Assembly: GCF_949628265.1 (NCBI RefSeq)
Contig: NC_088789.1
Location: 1,364,001-1,428,000 of the forward strand
Origin: Cloeon dipterum
Lineage: Eukaryota > Arthropoda > Insecta > Ephemeroptera > Baetidae
Direction: 5' to 3'
DNA length: 64,000 bases
Below, piece after piece: positions 11,415-20,912 of the stretch. The number at the start of each line of letters is the position of its first letter. Positions within the stretch are counted from its first letter, which is position 1. The translations under genes and the position numbers were made by a program. The notes under the pieces were generated by a model, which saw only the letters and a program-made list of their open reading frames with translations, made no database searches and was not told where the DNA came from.

Positions 11415-11836
11415 ATATGTCAGTTATTTTATTATTATGTGCGCAGTTATCTTTTACCAAATAATAAATAGTTCCAGTAACATGACTTTTTTCTTACGTT
11501 ACAAAAATAGAAATACAACTAAAAATATATCATTTTTTTTTGGAAAATTTAAACAAAACATTATTTTCCAGCACTTCTTGTGACGAACGGAAGAAGCCGT
11601 CGTGGAAAACAAAAACCTTAAATACTTTTAAAAATGTTTAAAAAGGAAATTTTTACTCCACGTGGAGTTTGCACCGTGAAATAGGGCTGAAAATACCAAA
11701 AGATGAGAAAAGTCAGGCATTCTTTTCTTGCATTGACAATTTTTGACACATTTCAAGCTGAGGGTACAAAATCGTGAGAACTAATCCCCCTACACAAAAG
11801 CTCTGACCTTTTGCTTTTTCTATGAATTGAAAATAA
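11415..11836. repeat. ~620-640 bp repeat block, copy B (right part)
   Basis: Continues the unit broken at 8507, from GTCAGTTATTTTATTATTA through the CTCCACGTGGAG palindrome to the GTGAATTGAA-type end. It is cut again by a GC-richer insertion. Confidence 0.8.
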
Positions 11837-12262
11837 AACCAGCCCGCTGGTTCGCATTGTTAAGGCACTCCCAGGAGAGTGTCAAAAGCAATGGGAGGTA
11901 TTTGAGCAGTTGGGAGGTCTAATACTGGCTACCCAATGTCAGATGTGGCAAAAAGTGGTTAGTTTATAGTGACTCGAAATTCTCAAATTGCTCAACGGGC
12001 TGGGAGGCGACTCGCTACTTGCTGCTTTGCACCTTTCCAGCATGCGTGATTTGGCTTCACGGGAGGAATGTCTAGCGTTTCAATGCAGTCCTCGGTGCGG
12101 AGGCATGCAAGTGGCCCTTGAGTGGGCTGGGTCCCTGTGCGGCCTGGTGCGCCCATTCAATCCGTTCGCGGTAATATTGGGACCAGGGTTTCAGCATTCG
12201 TGCCAGCGCAGTGCGCGCCCTTCCCGCTCCGAGAGGACAAGGATAAAAAGAGCAAAAAAAAA
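11837..12262 (+). mobile_element. SINE-like or retroposed insertion with A-rich tail
   Basis: About 425 bp of GC-richer DNA interrupts the repeat unit between GAATTGAAAATAAAA and CATGAAAGC, where other copies read GAATTGAATAAACACGAAAGC. It ends in a run of about ten A. Near its start is GGTTCGCATT, a loose match to a tRNA B-box. No conserved protein is encoded: the 112-codon frame at 11988 and the opposing 78-codon frame look random. It could also be a 5'-truncated LINE tail. Confidence 0.5.
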
Positions 12263-12742
12263 ACATGAAAGCTCCCTGTGTTACCTCTGCTACTCCTTTT
12301 TGGAACATTTTGTTTTATTCTATTAAAGTATTCTTGCTTTTAAATGATATTGACAAAGAGCTGCATTTCAAACACGTTATATTTCAATTTTTTTGCAAGC
12401 AGGCGGAAAGAAATACTTTTAAAAATATTTAAAAATGAAATCTTATTACTCCACGTGTAGTTTGCACCGTGAAATAGGGCTGAAAACACCAAAAGATGAG
12501 GAATTTCAGGCATTCTTTTCTTGCATTGACAATTTTTGACACAATTCAAGCTGAGGTTACAAAATCGTGAGAACTAATCCCCCTACACAAAAGCTCTGAC
12601 CTTTTGCTTTTTTCTGTGAATTGAATAAACACGAAAGCTGTGTTACTTGCTACTCCTTTTTGGAACCTGCATGCTGTTTTGTTGAATAAAAAGCATTCTT
12701 GCTTTTGAATAGGTTTGACAAAGACCGCATTTCAAAAACTTC
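12263..12742. repeat. ~620-640 bp repeat block, copy C (partial)
   Basis: Repeats the second half of the unit: the CCACGTG-containing stretch at about 12452, TTGCATTGACAATTTTTGAC, and the GGAACCTGCATGCTGTTTTG end. A diverged piece precedes it at 12263-12400. Confidence 0.75.
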
Positions 12743-13329
12743 GCTTGTTCTCTTGGAATAAGTGAAATAAGATGTTCTGGGAAAATGATGTTTCAGAAAA
12801 TAATTTGTTGGGATAATCTTAGCATGTTCTTGGGATGTCCTCAAATATTTTCAAAAACTTTCTTACAAAAGATTGTTCAAAGGATGTTTCTAAGGAATAA
12901 TTTTCGTTTCGATCGAACGATTATTCCAAAATTAATCCAGATTAATCTGAATTAGCCCAGAATTGATTTTAAATTAATTTTTTAGAATAATTTTTCCCGA
13001 CAAATATGAAATGTTCTAAGATTAACCGGAATATTTTTGGAATAAAAATTTCTACGCGGGTTTCGCATCGCCTAGAGTCTAGGTATAAAGAGTTCACTGC
13101 AGCGCTGCACAAGTTTGTTTATCAAATGAAATTTTAGATGTTAATGCATTACTTGAAATACGTAAAAAATTTGTAAAATCGCTTGATATTTTTTTGTAAT
13201 TTATTTTGTTAATGTGTAATCTTGAATTGTGTGTATTTATATAAATGGATAGCTTGCATTTTGGAGGAGAGTTACATCATGTATGACTTATTATGCCATA
13301 AAATAAATAAAGTTTGAATTTAAACCCTT
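12743..13329. other. intergenic, no feature seen
   Basis: AT-rich DNA between repeat copy C and the split repeat at 13330. If the repeat-plus-small-gene unit was duplicated, a gene copy would be expected here, but no exon similar to 4719-5219 is visible. Confidence 0.45.
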
Positions 13330-15447
13330 GATTTGGTGATGATTTGTGGATTTGTGACGACCAAATTAACTAAGAGGATGAGAAGATAAACAACTATAAT
13401 AATTTGTTTTTTTGGACCCTATTTTTTGTTTTTTTGTTTTTTTGTTTTTTTTTGGACCCTACTTATACGATACCGACTTGGAACGGACTTTTTTGGACGC
13501 AAGGGACGGGGGCGGGGTGGGGGGGCCGAGGGAGAAAGTTGGGCCGGAGGTTGTTCCACTGGGGCCCGTAGGGCCCCAGTGGGCCCCGCTTTGTAAACCG
13601 CTTCCCTATACATCTGGGAAAAAAATCGCCAAAACGGGGCCGATCGGGCCGAAACCCGGATGGCCGACGCAGGGTCGGCCACAAACGCGGAAACAACCGT
13701 GAAACCCGAGATTCCTCCCATAGGCGAATTTAAAAAAAAAATAAAACGAAAAAGGCCTTTTTGGAGGGTCCCACGGGGGCAGCGGGGGTTGAAATAGGGA
13801 TGGGGGGTTGAAACCGGCGCCATCGGAAGCAGAATTTAACCCTGAGTTCGGCCATCACCGGTTTTGGGCCGCAAGTTCCATAGGAGCCGAGATATAAAAT
13901 TCCAAAGCCGCAAAAACGTGGTTTGGACAAGAATTATTTTTTTTGAGGGGCTCCAGCAAGGTCCCAGGACGTCCGACGGCCCGCCGCGACCCCTCATTCG
14001 AAAGAGGCCGCAATTAGCTTCATTTTGATGTGCGGGTTTGTCATCCTGCTCGAACCGCGCGGAAGGTGGAAGTGCCGAAAGGGTAAGGGTAAAAAACAGG
14101 AAAAAGTCGAAGCTCCCATAAGGTTAACACTGCCCGAGACATGGAAACCTAAAAATCCAAAAACCCCATCAAAATCAAAAATCAATTTTGCCCATCCTAA
14201 GACCTCCCACCGAGTTTTAGCCCTGTGCGACCTCCTCAGGGTCAACGGTGACCCTTCAAAGGTACAAAACGCCATTTTTCGGTACTCGCCGCCCCCCCGC
14301 GGAGTCCCTATGGGCTTCAGCGCCCCCAAACTCGAGATTCGGGCAGGCGACGACTGGAGGAGGCCAACGGTGTGCGGAAAAGATTTTTCCGCCCCATACC
14401 GAAAAAGTTATTAACTGGGCAAATTTTGCCCATTTTCCGGTCCGCACCTTTCGGCAGGCATAACGTCGGACCTGAGAAAAAATTAAAAAAAAACGGCTCT
14501 AGAGTCGACGCGGAATTTATCGACGAGCATTTTAAGACCAAATTCGACCTGATCGGACCAAGATCCCCGGAGGAGTAGTCTTTGGCGCGCGGCGTGAAAG
14601 GGTTTTTCGCCGCCCATAAGGTTAACATGGGAAATTGGAATTCGGATTTCGGGCCGAAAAAAATTCTTTTCGGCCGCGATTACTGTGCTATACTCTTCCG
14701 CCCGGCCAACAGTCCCTGCAAACCGAATTTGGCGGAAATCCGGCCCATAGGCGAATCACGGCGGCGCATCGAAAATCCGCGATTTACCCAGCACGGAAAT
14801 GAACAGGCTGAAAAAACGCGCATCGGCGCCGCGGAGCCGCCGGGCGCTGAATCTCGAATTTGACTATAGCACACCCACGGCTGAGTGCGCGGGGGTCTGA
14901 AACCGAATTATGACCGGTCTAACTCTTCCCAAATTCGTTTTATAGGCGATTTTCGGTTTTTGGTGTGCAAATCGCGTGCACGGCAGAAGGAGCGTGCGGA
15001 GCGATTTTCGCGCGCGACCCCTCCCCGGAGCCGTCTCGCCGGCGCGCGCACCCCCCAACCACCCCCGCTGACCTTTCTCAGGGTGGCTGCCCTGAAATCT
15101 CTCAGCGAGCATGAATTCTCGTCGTTTCTGGCGCCGAAGGCGCCGTCGGCCCCCTCCGGTGCTCGCGGGGGCCCCGGAGCGCCCTCGATCGGGATTTGGG
15201 GGGGTTGCAACTGCCGCCCACATCGACGCGAAGCGCTACAGCGCTTGTTTAACTCGTCAATATTAAATATTCAAACAATTTTGTTGAAAAATAAAGAGAG
15301 TTTTAGAAAATATTTTTATTTTATTTTTAAACCTCCTAAGCTATATGTCATAAAATATCATTGCGTAAAACAAATTGTTTATTGCAATCAATGATGATTT
15401 AAATAATATTCAATTGTCACCCTCTGTATCGATCCGCACTTTAACTG
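13330..15447. repeat. second copy of the 5203-5435 repeat, split by a GC-rich insertion
   Basis: 13330-13395 matches the start, and 15278-15447 the remainder, of the repeat at 5203-5435. The intervening ~1.85 kb is the GC-rich element described separately. Confidence 0.75.
13400..15250 (+). mobile_element. GC-rich insertion (GC-rich dispersed family, longest copy)
   Basis: Strongly GC-rich DNA with abrupt edges, inserted in an AT-rich repeat. It begins after T-rich tracts at 13405-13455. It shares motifs and order with AT-richer sequence in DHX57 introns: a GACCTGATCGGACCAAGATC-like segment followed by GGAGGAGTAG and a CATGGGAAAT segment at 14540-14640 (compare 27355-27450), plus GGGGCCC/GGGCCCC clusters. 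Several overlapping open frames of 100-170 codons occur on both strands, as expected from GC-rich DNA with few stops. None shows a protein domain. Element type is unknown. Confidence 0.6.
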
Positions 15448-15640
15448 AAGAGCCATGCAGGCCGCGTCTGCTTTATTTGGCCAGTTGCTGAGGATTTAAT
15501 AAATTAAAGTAATTCATAGCTTTTTATATTTGCTGAAAAAACTCGTCTTTTTTCACCGCATGGAAAAGGATAGAAATAGTTTAGAATGCACCACCCAATT
15601 CCCAATGAGTAAGGGAGGGAGGGGGTTCTTTTGTGGGGAG
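15448..15640. other. intergenic leading to the ankyrin gene
   Basis: Short unique stretch with a G-rich run (GGGAGGGAGGGGG near 15611). It is likely upstream flank of the gene whose first exon ends near 15796. Confidence 0.4.
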
Positions 15641-15699
15641 AGGGAGAAGCGCAGGCTGCAAGCAACCTGACTGCTTGCGAGTTGCTAGGCCAGTGGTCA

Positions 15700-15796
15700 G
15701 TCGGCTTTCGTATCTGGACAAGTACACACGTAACGACACTGCGCTCTTATCTGCCGTTTGCCGACACAAAACCTACCTTTTTGCTCTCAAATCACA
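15700..15796 (+). other. putative 5' UTR exon of the ankyrin gene
   Basis: Sequence ending AAATCACA|GTAAGTTTTG has a perfect donor and sits 289 bp upstream of the TTGTAG acceptor before the ankyrin start codon. The 5' limit is unknown. Confidence 0.4.
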
Positions 15797-16087
15797 GTAA
15801 GTTTTGTTTTTTCTCTCTTAAGTCTTTAAAAGATCTCGCCTAGCTCCTAGAAAATTAAGGCGATTATTTAAAAAGCGAATATTCAATGATAAAGACAATA
15901 TTATTGGTAAAATATTATAGCAGAAGTGAACACGTGCTTTTCTTAATATTGTACCGTATGCGTCTTGATATTATATAGATACAGTTATAGTTTTGTAAAA
16001 TAAAAATTTATAAAATATTTTAATTATAAAAAGCTAATGTTTCACATCAAAACTCTTTCAACAAGGAATTGTTTTTCTTTGTAGGCC

Positions 16088-16705
16088 ATGGAAGGAGCAC
16101 TCAACGAGAGGGAGTTTCTGCGAAGGATCCTGCCGTGCCTGTTGGGAAGCAGCCCGTCCGCCGCCATCGCCACCCTGCCGTCGCTTCACGTAGCTGCCAT
16201 GCTGCGGGACGTCGAGGCCGTGCGTCAGCTTATCTGCGCGGGTGCAGACGTGAAAGAAAAGTGTGTGGCTCTGGGCGCGAGTGCTCTACATTTCGGAGCA
16301 ATGAATGTCCACCATGGTCGAGAGATGGTGGACTTCTTGTTCGCGCAAGGACTAGCACTCGAAGCTAAGGATTTGTTAGGCCTTACGGCGGCCGATTACG
16401 CTATTCGGTCGTGGAACTTTGAGTTGTCGGCGCACATCAAAAGTGGCGGGCCGATATTGGCCGCGACCAGCAAAGACATTTCCTCGGCACTCGCCACCGA
16501 AGAAGGCCTGGAGAAGGATCGTGAACTTTTCGCGAAATTCGAGTGCCCCACGAGGTTTGTTTATAGAGTGTTGAAAGGTGTACTTTATTGTATTATTTCA
16601 CGATGTGTTTCATAATCATTTCAGGATATTTATTTGAAGAAAAAACATCCTGGTCTGGTAGAGACCAGCTTCAGGGAAATATCGTCATACCGTGGTTGGT
16701 ATTAA
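16088..16705 (+). CDS. small ankyrin-repeat protein
   Basis: A probable non-coding first exon ends at about 15796 (CACA|GTAAGT). The coding exon opens after TTGTAG at 16085 with ATG at 16088. The frame shows ankyrin-type repeats: LHVAAMLRDVEAVRQLICAG, then ALHFGAMNVHHGREMVDFLF, then GLTAADYAIRSWN. That is two full repeats and a third partial one, at residues ~35-135. After residue ~155 there is a donor at 16554 (ACGAG|GTTTGT), or weaker ones at 16567 and 16577, joining an acceptor at 16624. Only the 16567 donor keeps the good-looking tail frame DIYLKKKHPGLVETSFREIS with TAA at 16703-16705. The 16554 donor gives a stop after three residues, and the 16577 donor gives another open tail ending at 16716. 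Length is therefore ~160-205 residues. Ankyrin repeats mediate protein contacts; the partner is unknown. I could not assign an orthologue. Confidence 0.6.
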
Positions 16706-16739
16706 CAGTAGGATAGCCTTTAAACAGAATAAGAAAGTT

Positions 16740-17783
16740 AACAGTAATGGAACAGCATAGGCAACCAATTTGGTTGTGTTATGGCTCGAAATCTGAGTTG
16801 CGCTTTTTTGTTTTGATTAACAAAAAAGGAGTCCTCGGATTTGGAACGAACACTAACCAAAGCTGGTTGCCAGTTTTGTTCCATTTCTTTTGCCTTCCTT
16901 AGACTGGATAAAGGCTTGCCTCTTCGACCGGCATTCCCGATGATTACAGTAATTTTTCTAAAATGCGTTTTTAGGCATTTTATTTTCTGATGAGGGAGTG
17001 TCGGCATAATTATACGGAACCGAAAAATATAATAGTACCAACTGCGGCGAAGGGTGGTTTCCTGAGCTGATTTACCGTGCTAGGATGTTTTTTTTTTATC
17101 AAATTTATCCTGTTATTTTCACTATTTTTGACGAACACGATTCTGCCTGGTTAAGAAATATTCATGGTTTTAAGTGTGATAATATAAACGTTAATTGTCA
17201 AAGACTGCAAAACTGACTGACTGCATATATTTCAATTTGTATTTTTGTGTTGAACAAAGAGAGAAGCAAAGACTTATTAAAAATTTCCCTGATTATTTTT
17301 ACAAATTGTATTTTGAACAAAGTATTTTGAAATAAGAATGTAATATGATATAATAAAAATATATTAAATAAAAAATAAACTATGATTTTAATCTTCGATA
17401 AAATTCTAACCAAAATGTACCAGCAAACTTTTTTTGACAGTGAAACTTTTAATATATTTGTGTATTTCAAATAAATAACTTCTTCAGGCTCATCCAAATC
17501 TAGAAAAATGTTTAAATTGTTAATGTTCTGTGGAGAATTATTGCAGGAAAATATTTCAGCAAGATTGGCAAATTTCAAAAAAATAGATGTTCACAATTCC
17601 GTAAATCATAAATTTGGAAGAGTATTATCGCGGCGACTGCCCACACATGACCCAAAATGAACCTCTGCCTCGGACTAACTTCCCTGTTCTCAGGCTAAAA
17701 TCTTCAATAATAAAAGCAACATTACACAGCCTTCCTGGTCTATCGATAAAAGAAACAGGGCATATTTTAAGAGAAATGAAGTT
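16740..17783. other. intergenic; a possible RCC1-like remnant, otherwise nothing
   Basis: At 16747 a plus-strand 51-codon frame reads LCYGSKSELRFFVLINKKG followed by VLGFGTNTN, which resembles one blade of an RCC1-like repeat. It is too short and isolated to call a gene. The rest (17030-17780) is AT-rich. The 126-codon minus frame at 17198-17578 is Lys/Ile/Phe-rich low-complexity translation without coding features. Confidence 0.35.
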
Positions 17784-17789
17784 TTTATT
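17784..17789 (-). promoter_or_regulatory. polyadenylation signal AATAAA (minus) for MTPAP
   Basis: The plus strand reads TTTATT 21 bp beyond the MTPAP stop codon, giving AATAAA in the MTPAP transcript. Confidence 0.6.
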
Positions 17790-17809
17790 GCAAATAATAA
17801 CAGTGTTTC

Positions 17810-20369
17810 CTATCTTCTCTTTGGTTTAGACTTGTTAACGTCCCTCAGAAAAGGTCGAGGTTGGCTAAAACCGTTCTCCTGCTCACTAAAAAGGTCCTTC
17901 ACTTGCACTAATCGAAAGGTTTTGGGTTTTGGCACTTTGAAACCAGACGTGTCCGATTTCAGCAACAGTTTGAGCACACCCCAGTTTTGGCTTTCTCTCC
18001 CATTCTGCTCTTCGTCTTGAATTTGCTCCAAGAGCCACGAAGAGTTTCGCAGCTCCACCTGAAGCCTGACTGTTTCTTCTGGGCTGACGTTTTTGCTTAC
18101 ATTCAAATATCTCTCCATTGGATTTTCGATGTAGAGTGGGCAATGTTCTGGTTTGGGCATTTCCTTTCCAGAAACCAGAGACAGGCCTTTAGATGCGAAG
18201 TCAAACCCAGCATAAAAATCAAAGAAGCCAGTAAGGAGTTCAGCCAGTGTCTCTTCATTTTTGGAAATTGATAGGTTGGACAGGTCCCTCAGAAAGGTGC
18301 AATTGATTCCATCAGCAGTCATTCTTTTATCATTCGGACCTGCAATATTTTCATATATTTATTCATATTTCTTGTTTAGGAATTATTTTAAAAATTCCAG
18401 GGATGTGAAAATCGGACAAATTTTATTTGGGAAATTGTCGATTATTTTTAGAAAATCAGAGAATATTATAAAATGAACAAAACAATTTTCCAAGATGATT
18501 GCCACAATTTTGGGTATTTAGCCAAAATGTTTAAAATTTTCTCTAATGGTTCAGTTGAAGTTTTCAAACATATTTTGTTTAAGTCAGCTTTTATAATTTA
18601 GGCAGTTTTGACGCCACTATCCACTCGTGAATTTTAATGATTTCAAACACAGACCCCTTTCGAAAATCTGCAATATTTGAAAAAAAAAATAAACGTTCAA
18701 GACTTAAAAGTAATATTTTACGTTTTCTTACTTTTAAAATTTCATAATTTTTCTCGCCCTGGTAGCAATTAATTTCCTTTGCTAAATAAAGGCGTAATCA
18801 GTAAATATTGAAAATTTTGATTTTTGGGGCCCTTTCGGTCAAAAGTATATGATAAAAAAATTGTTCGATCGTTTTAATTCCACAGCCGTAAAATTCACCA
18901 ACCTGCAAGGTGAATTAGGGTTCCTAGAGAAGGCAGCACCATCTTCTTTTGGAGATAAAAAATGGTGAGCAGTGTTAACGAGAAGTTGGAAATCCATCTT
19001 CCTGGGGTTTGGTTCGTAAGGCCGTTTGATTGGGCCCATTTCCTAACAAAGCACACCAAAGGACGCACTCTACTGTCGATTTCTCCCATCAAGTACAACA
19101 GTTCAGACATATACAGGGCAGTCCTACAAAAGAGAAGCATGAATAAACAATAGTTTATTTACAAATAATTAAAATTGTGCCTTACATATTCGTCATGGAG
19201 AGATCACATTCAACCATGGTCAGATCATGCCTGAATTTTATAATAGGAACCCTGGCGTGTAGTATCCGTTGAATTTTAGAGAAACCGGGCAGCATGTGCT
19301 GGATGAAATCGGCAATGACCTCCATGTGTCTCTGCACCAAAGCTCTTCCATTGCAAGACTGATTGTTTTTTCCATGGTAGACGAGACGACTACCCTGCGA
19401 TTTTATTTCCTAGAAGGAAGGCAGTGAGTCTTCAGTCTTAAGACTCTCTCGTTGGCAAAAATTTAGTCACCTGGCCCTCTTCGAGCCCTCCCAATTGCAA
19501 CACAAGATCCAGGTCACAGCCGGCTTTGCCAAAGCCATTCACAGAAGAGCCAAAAGGCAGAGCTTTAATCAAAGGAAAGGCGCCGGAGAGAGACATCTCC
19601 AGCTGGCGGGCGGTTAAAAATCGCAGTCTTGTCCCGACGTCAGCCATCTTTGTCAAGTTGCGCAAAACAGATATTTGTTGCGAAATCTGAATATACGTAC
19701 AATGATGATGATACATTTAATTTTTAATTTATGTTTTGTTTTTACCGACTGAGCTGATCTCATTTGATGGAGAATTTCTTCAGGCTTGGCTTCCGAGTCC
19801 GAAACGGCCTCAGGACAAGGACAGAGAGTACCTTTTCCAGCCTTTTTTATGTTGTTTGCTCTCATCCACAAGAAAGGGGTGACGCAAGGGACCGCAGGCA
19901 TTTGCTGGCCAAACGTCGCAGAGTCCATCATTTTCCTGGCAGACTCCTTTGACTCGAACTCGACAAGCATGAAGTGCTTTTGTTGACAAAAACATTAGAT
20001 TGTTAATTTATTTCGGTTATTGGAGCATTACCAGTTCTTCATTGGTTGTGTAGTAAAATGTCTCTCTCACTTTGCCAAACTCGTGACACAATTCTGAGAG
20101 ATCACTGTATGAATTGCCAGAGTAAACTTGTACCAACACGCTTCTCTGAGCTTGCCCTCTTCGCATGTCGATCATTTCATCAAATGACTGGAGACTTCTT
20201 GTTTCGGATGAAAATTTTCTCTTTGCTGCAATGAAAGGAAGATAAATAAAATCCTCAGTTAAAAAGTAAAATTACCTAATATTGAGAGTGGTCCAGAAAA
20301 ACACTGGCGTTGTCTTCTCATCGGAAGAGATCGCAATACGGTACAAAATTTGAACATTCTTAGCGCCAT
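17810..20369 (-). CDS. MTPAP: mitochondrial poly(A) RNA polymerase
   Basis: Non-canonical poly(A) polymerase that adds A-tails to mitochondrial mRNAs. Seven exons on the minus strand: 20369-20276, 20225-20032, 19976-19746, 19686-19471, 19409-19186, 19123-18903 and 18339-17810. They total 1710 nt, 569 residues, close to the human protein; all junctions are GT-AG and phases fit. The first exon is Arg/Ser/Phe-rich like a mitochondrial targeting peptide (MALRMFKFCTVLRSLPMRRQ). Residues ~65-120 form the RNA-binding-like domain. The nucleotidyltransferase core has GSSVNGFGKAGCDLDLVLQ at ~219-237 (Gly-Ser plus the Asp-x-Asp metal site), with FRHDLTMVECDLS in exon 5. The PAP/25A-associated domain follows with NGLTNQTPGRWISNFSLTLL and the C-terminal NCTFLRDLSNL. 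Its start lies 544 bp from that of TTC4, so the two genes are divergent. Confidence 0.95.
18485..18830. repeat. dispersed repeat in MTPAP intron 6, shared with two sxc introns
   Basis: The stretch around GACCCCTTTCGAAAATCTGC and the following CTTTGCTAAATAAAGGCGTA region is repeated at 62200-62640 in the same orientation and at about 52440-52750 in reverse complement, both in sxc introns. No coding content. Confidence 0.75.
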
Positions 20370-20791
20370 GTTTACTGCTTTGCAATCAAGTTGTACGAAA
20401 ATGCAAAAGAGCCATGTCGAAAACGTTTCAATCAATGAAAAATCAAATAAATAATTATTATTTTGTATTATTTCTGCCCAGAGCCGGGTGCATGTGAGTG
20501 AACTGAGAAAACAGACCAATGACCAATGAGAACAAGAGTAAAAGTGTATGAGACGCGATTTCAATATGGGCACAGCTGACATTGAGCGCGCTAAAATTTG
20601 AAATATTCTTGGCCGCGCCTATCGAGTTTGAGTACCAGTGAAATATTTCGTACCCTCATTTATATTCTCATCTTTCTGAGGATGGTGATCGATGACTACT
20701 GATTTTACCGACCAGAAATCGGCATCTTTTACTCCTCCCACGCTTCACGCTTCAATCTGACTTTTGCCTCAAGCTGTGGAACCACGAGTCG

Positions 20792-20799
20792 TATAAAAA
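20792..20799 (+). promoter_or_regulatory. TATA box of TTC4
   Basis: TATAAAAA at 20792-20799, about 115 bp before the start codon. Transcription would start near 20820-20826, leaving a ~90 bp 5' UTR. It lies in the 544 bp divergent interval between MTPAP and TTC4. Confidence 0.5.
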
Positions 20800-20912
20800 T
20801 AAAAGCAGAATCGTTTGCTCTTGTCAACAAATAATACAATCGAAGCAAGAAATTCGCACCGTGAATTGACTGAAATTAAATTCATCCTAAATAGCCTATA
20901 TAGCGAGTTAAA

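Larger units (their letters stand above)
8507..11417. mobile_element. 2.9 kb long-inverted-repeat element nested in repeat copy B
   Basis: The ends are inverted copies of an AT-rich TATATGAG sequence, followed by long arms: about 8515-9057 on the left and about 10747-11405 in reverse complement on the right. The right arm has an extra ~120 bp at about 11124-11245. The spacer (9058-10746) is AT-rich and holds no ORF above 70 codons and no transposase motif. The host repeat is colinear across the insertion, so both boundaries can be placed within a few bases. It is probably a non-autonomous foldback or composite DNA element. Confidence 0.8.

Noticed and set aside
13419-15394. Clusters of 100-169 codon frames on both strands
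   Set aside because: GC-rich DNA with few stop codons; frames overlap on opposite strands and show no motif. Treated as a non-coding repeat element.
17198-17578. 126-codon minus-strand frame
   Set aside because: AT-rich; the translation is Ile/Phe/Lys/Asn-rich without domain or splice context, and lies in the MTPAP 3' flank.
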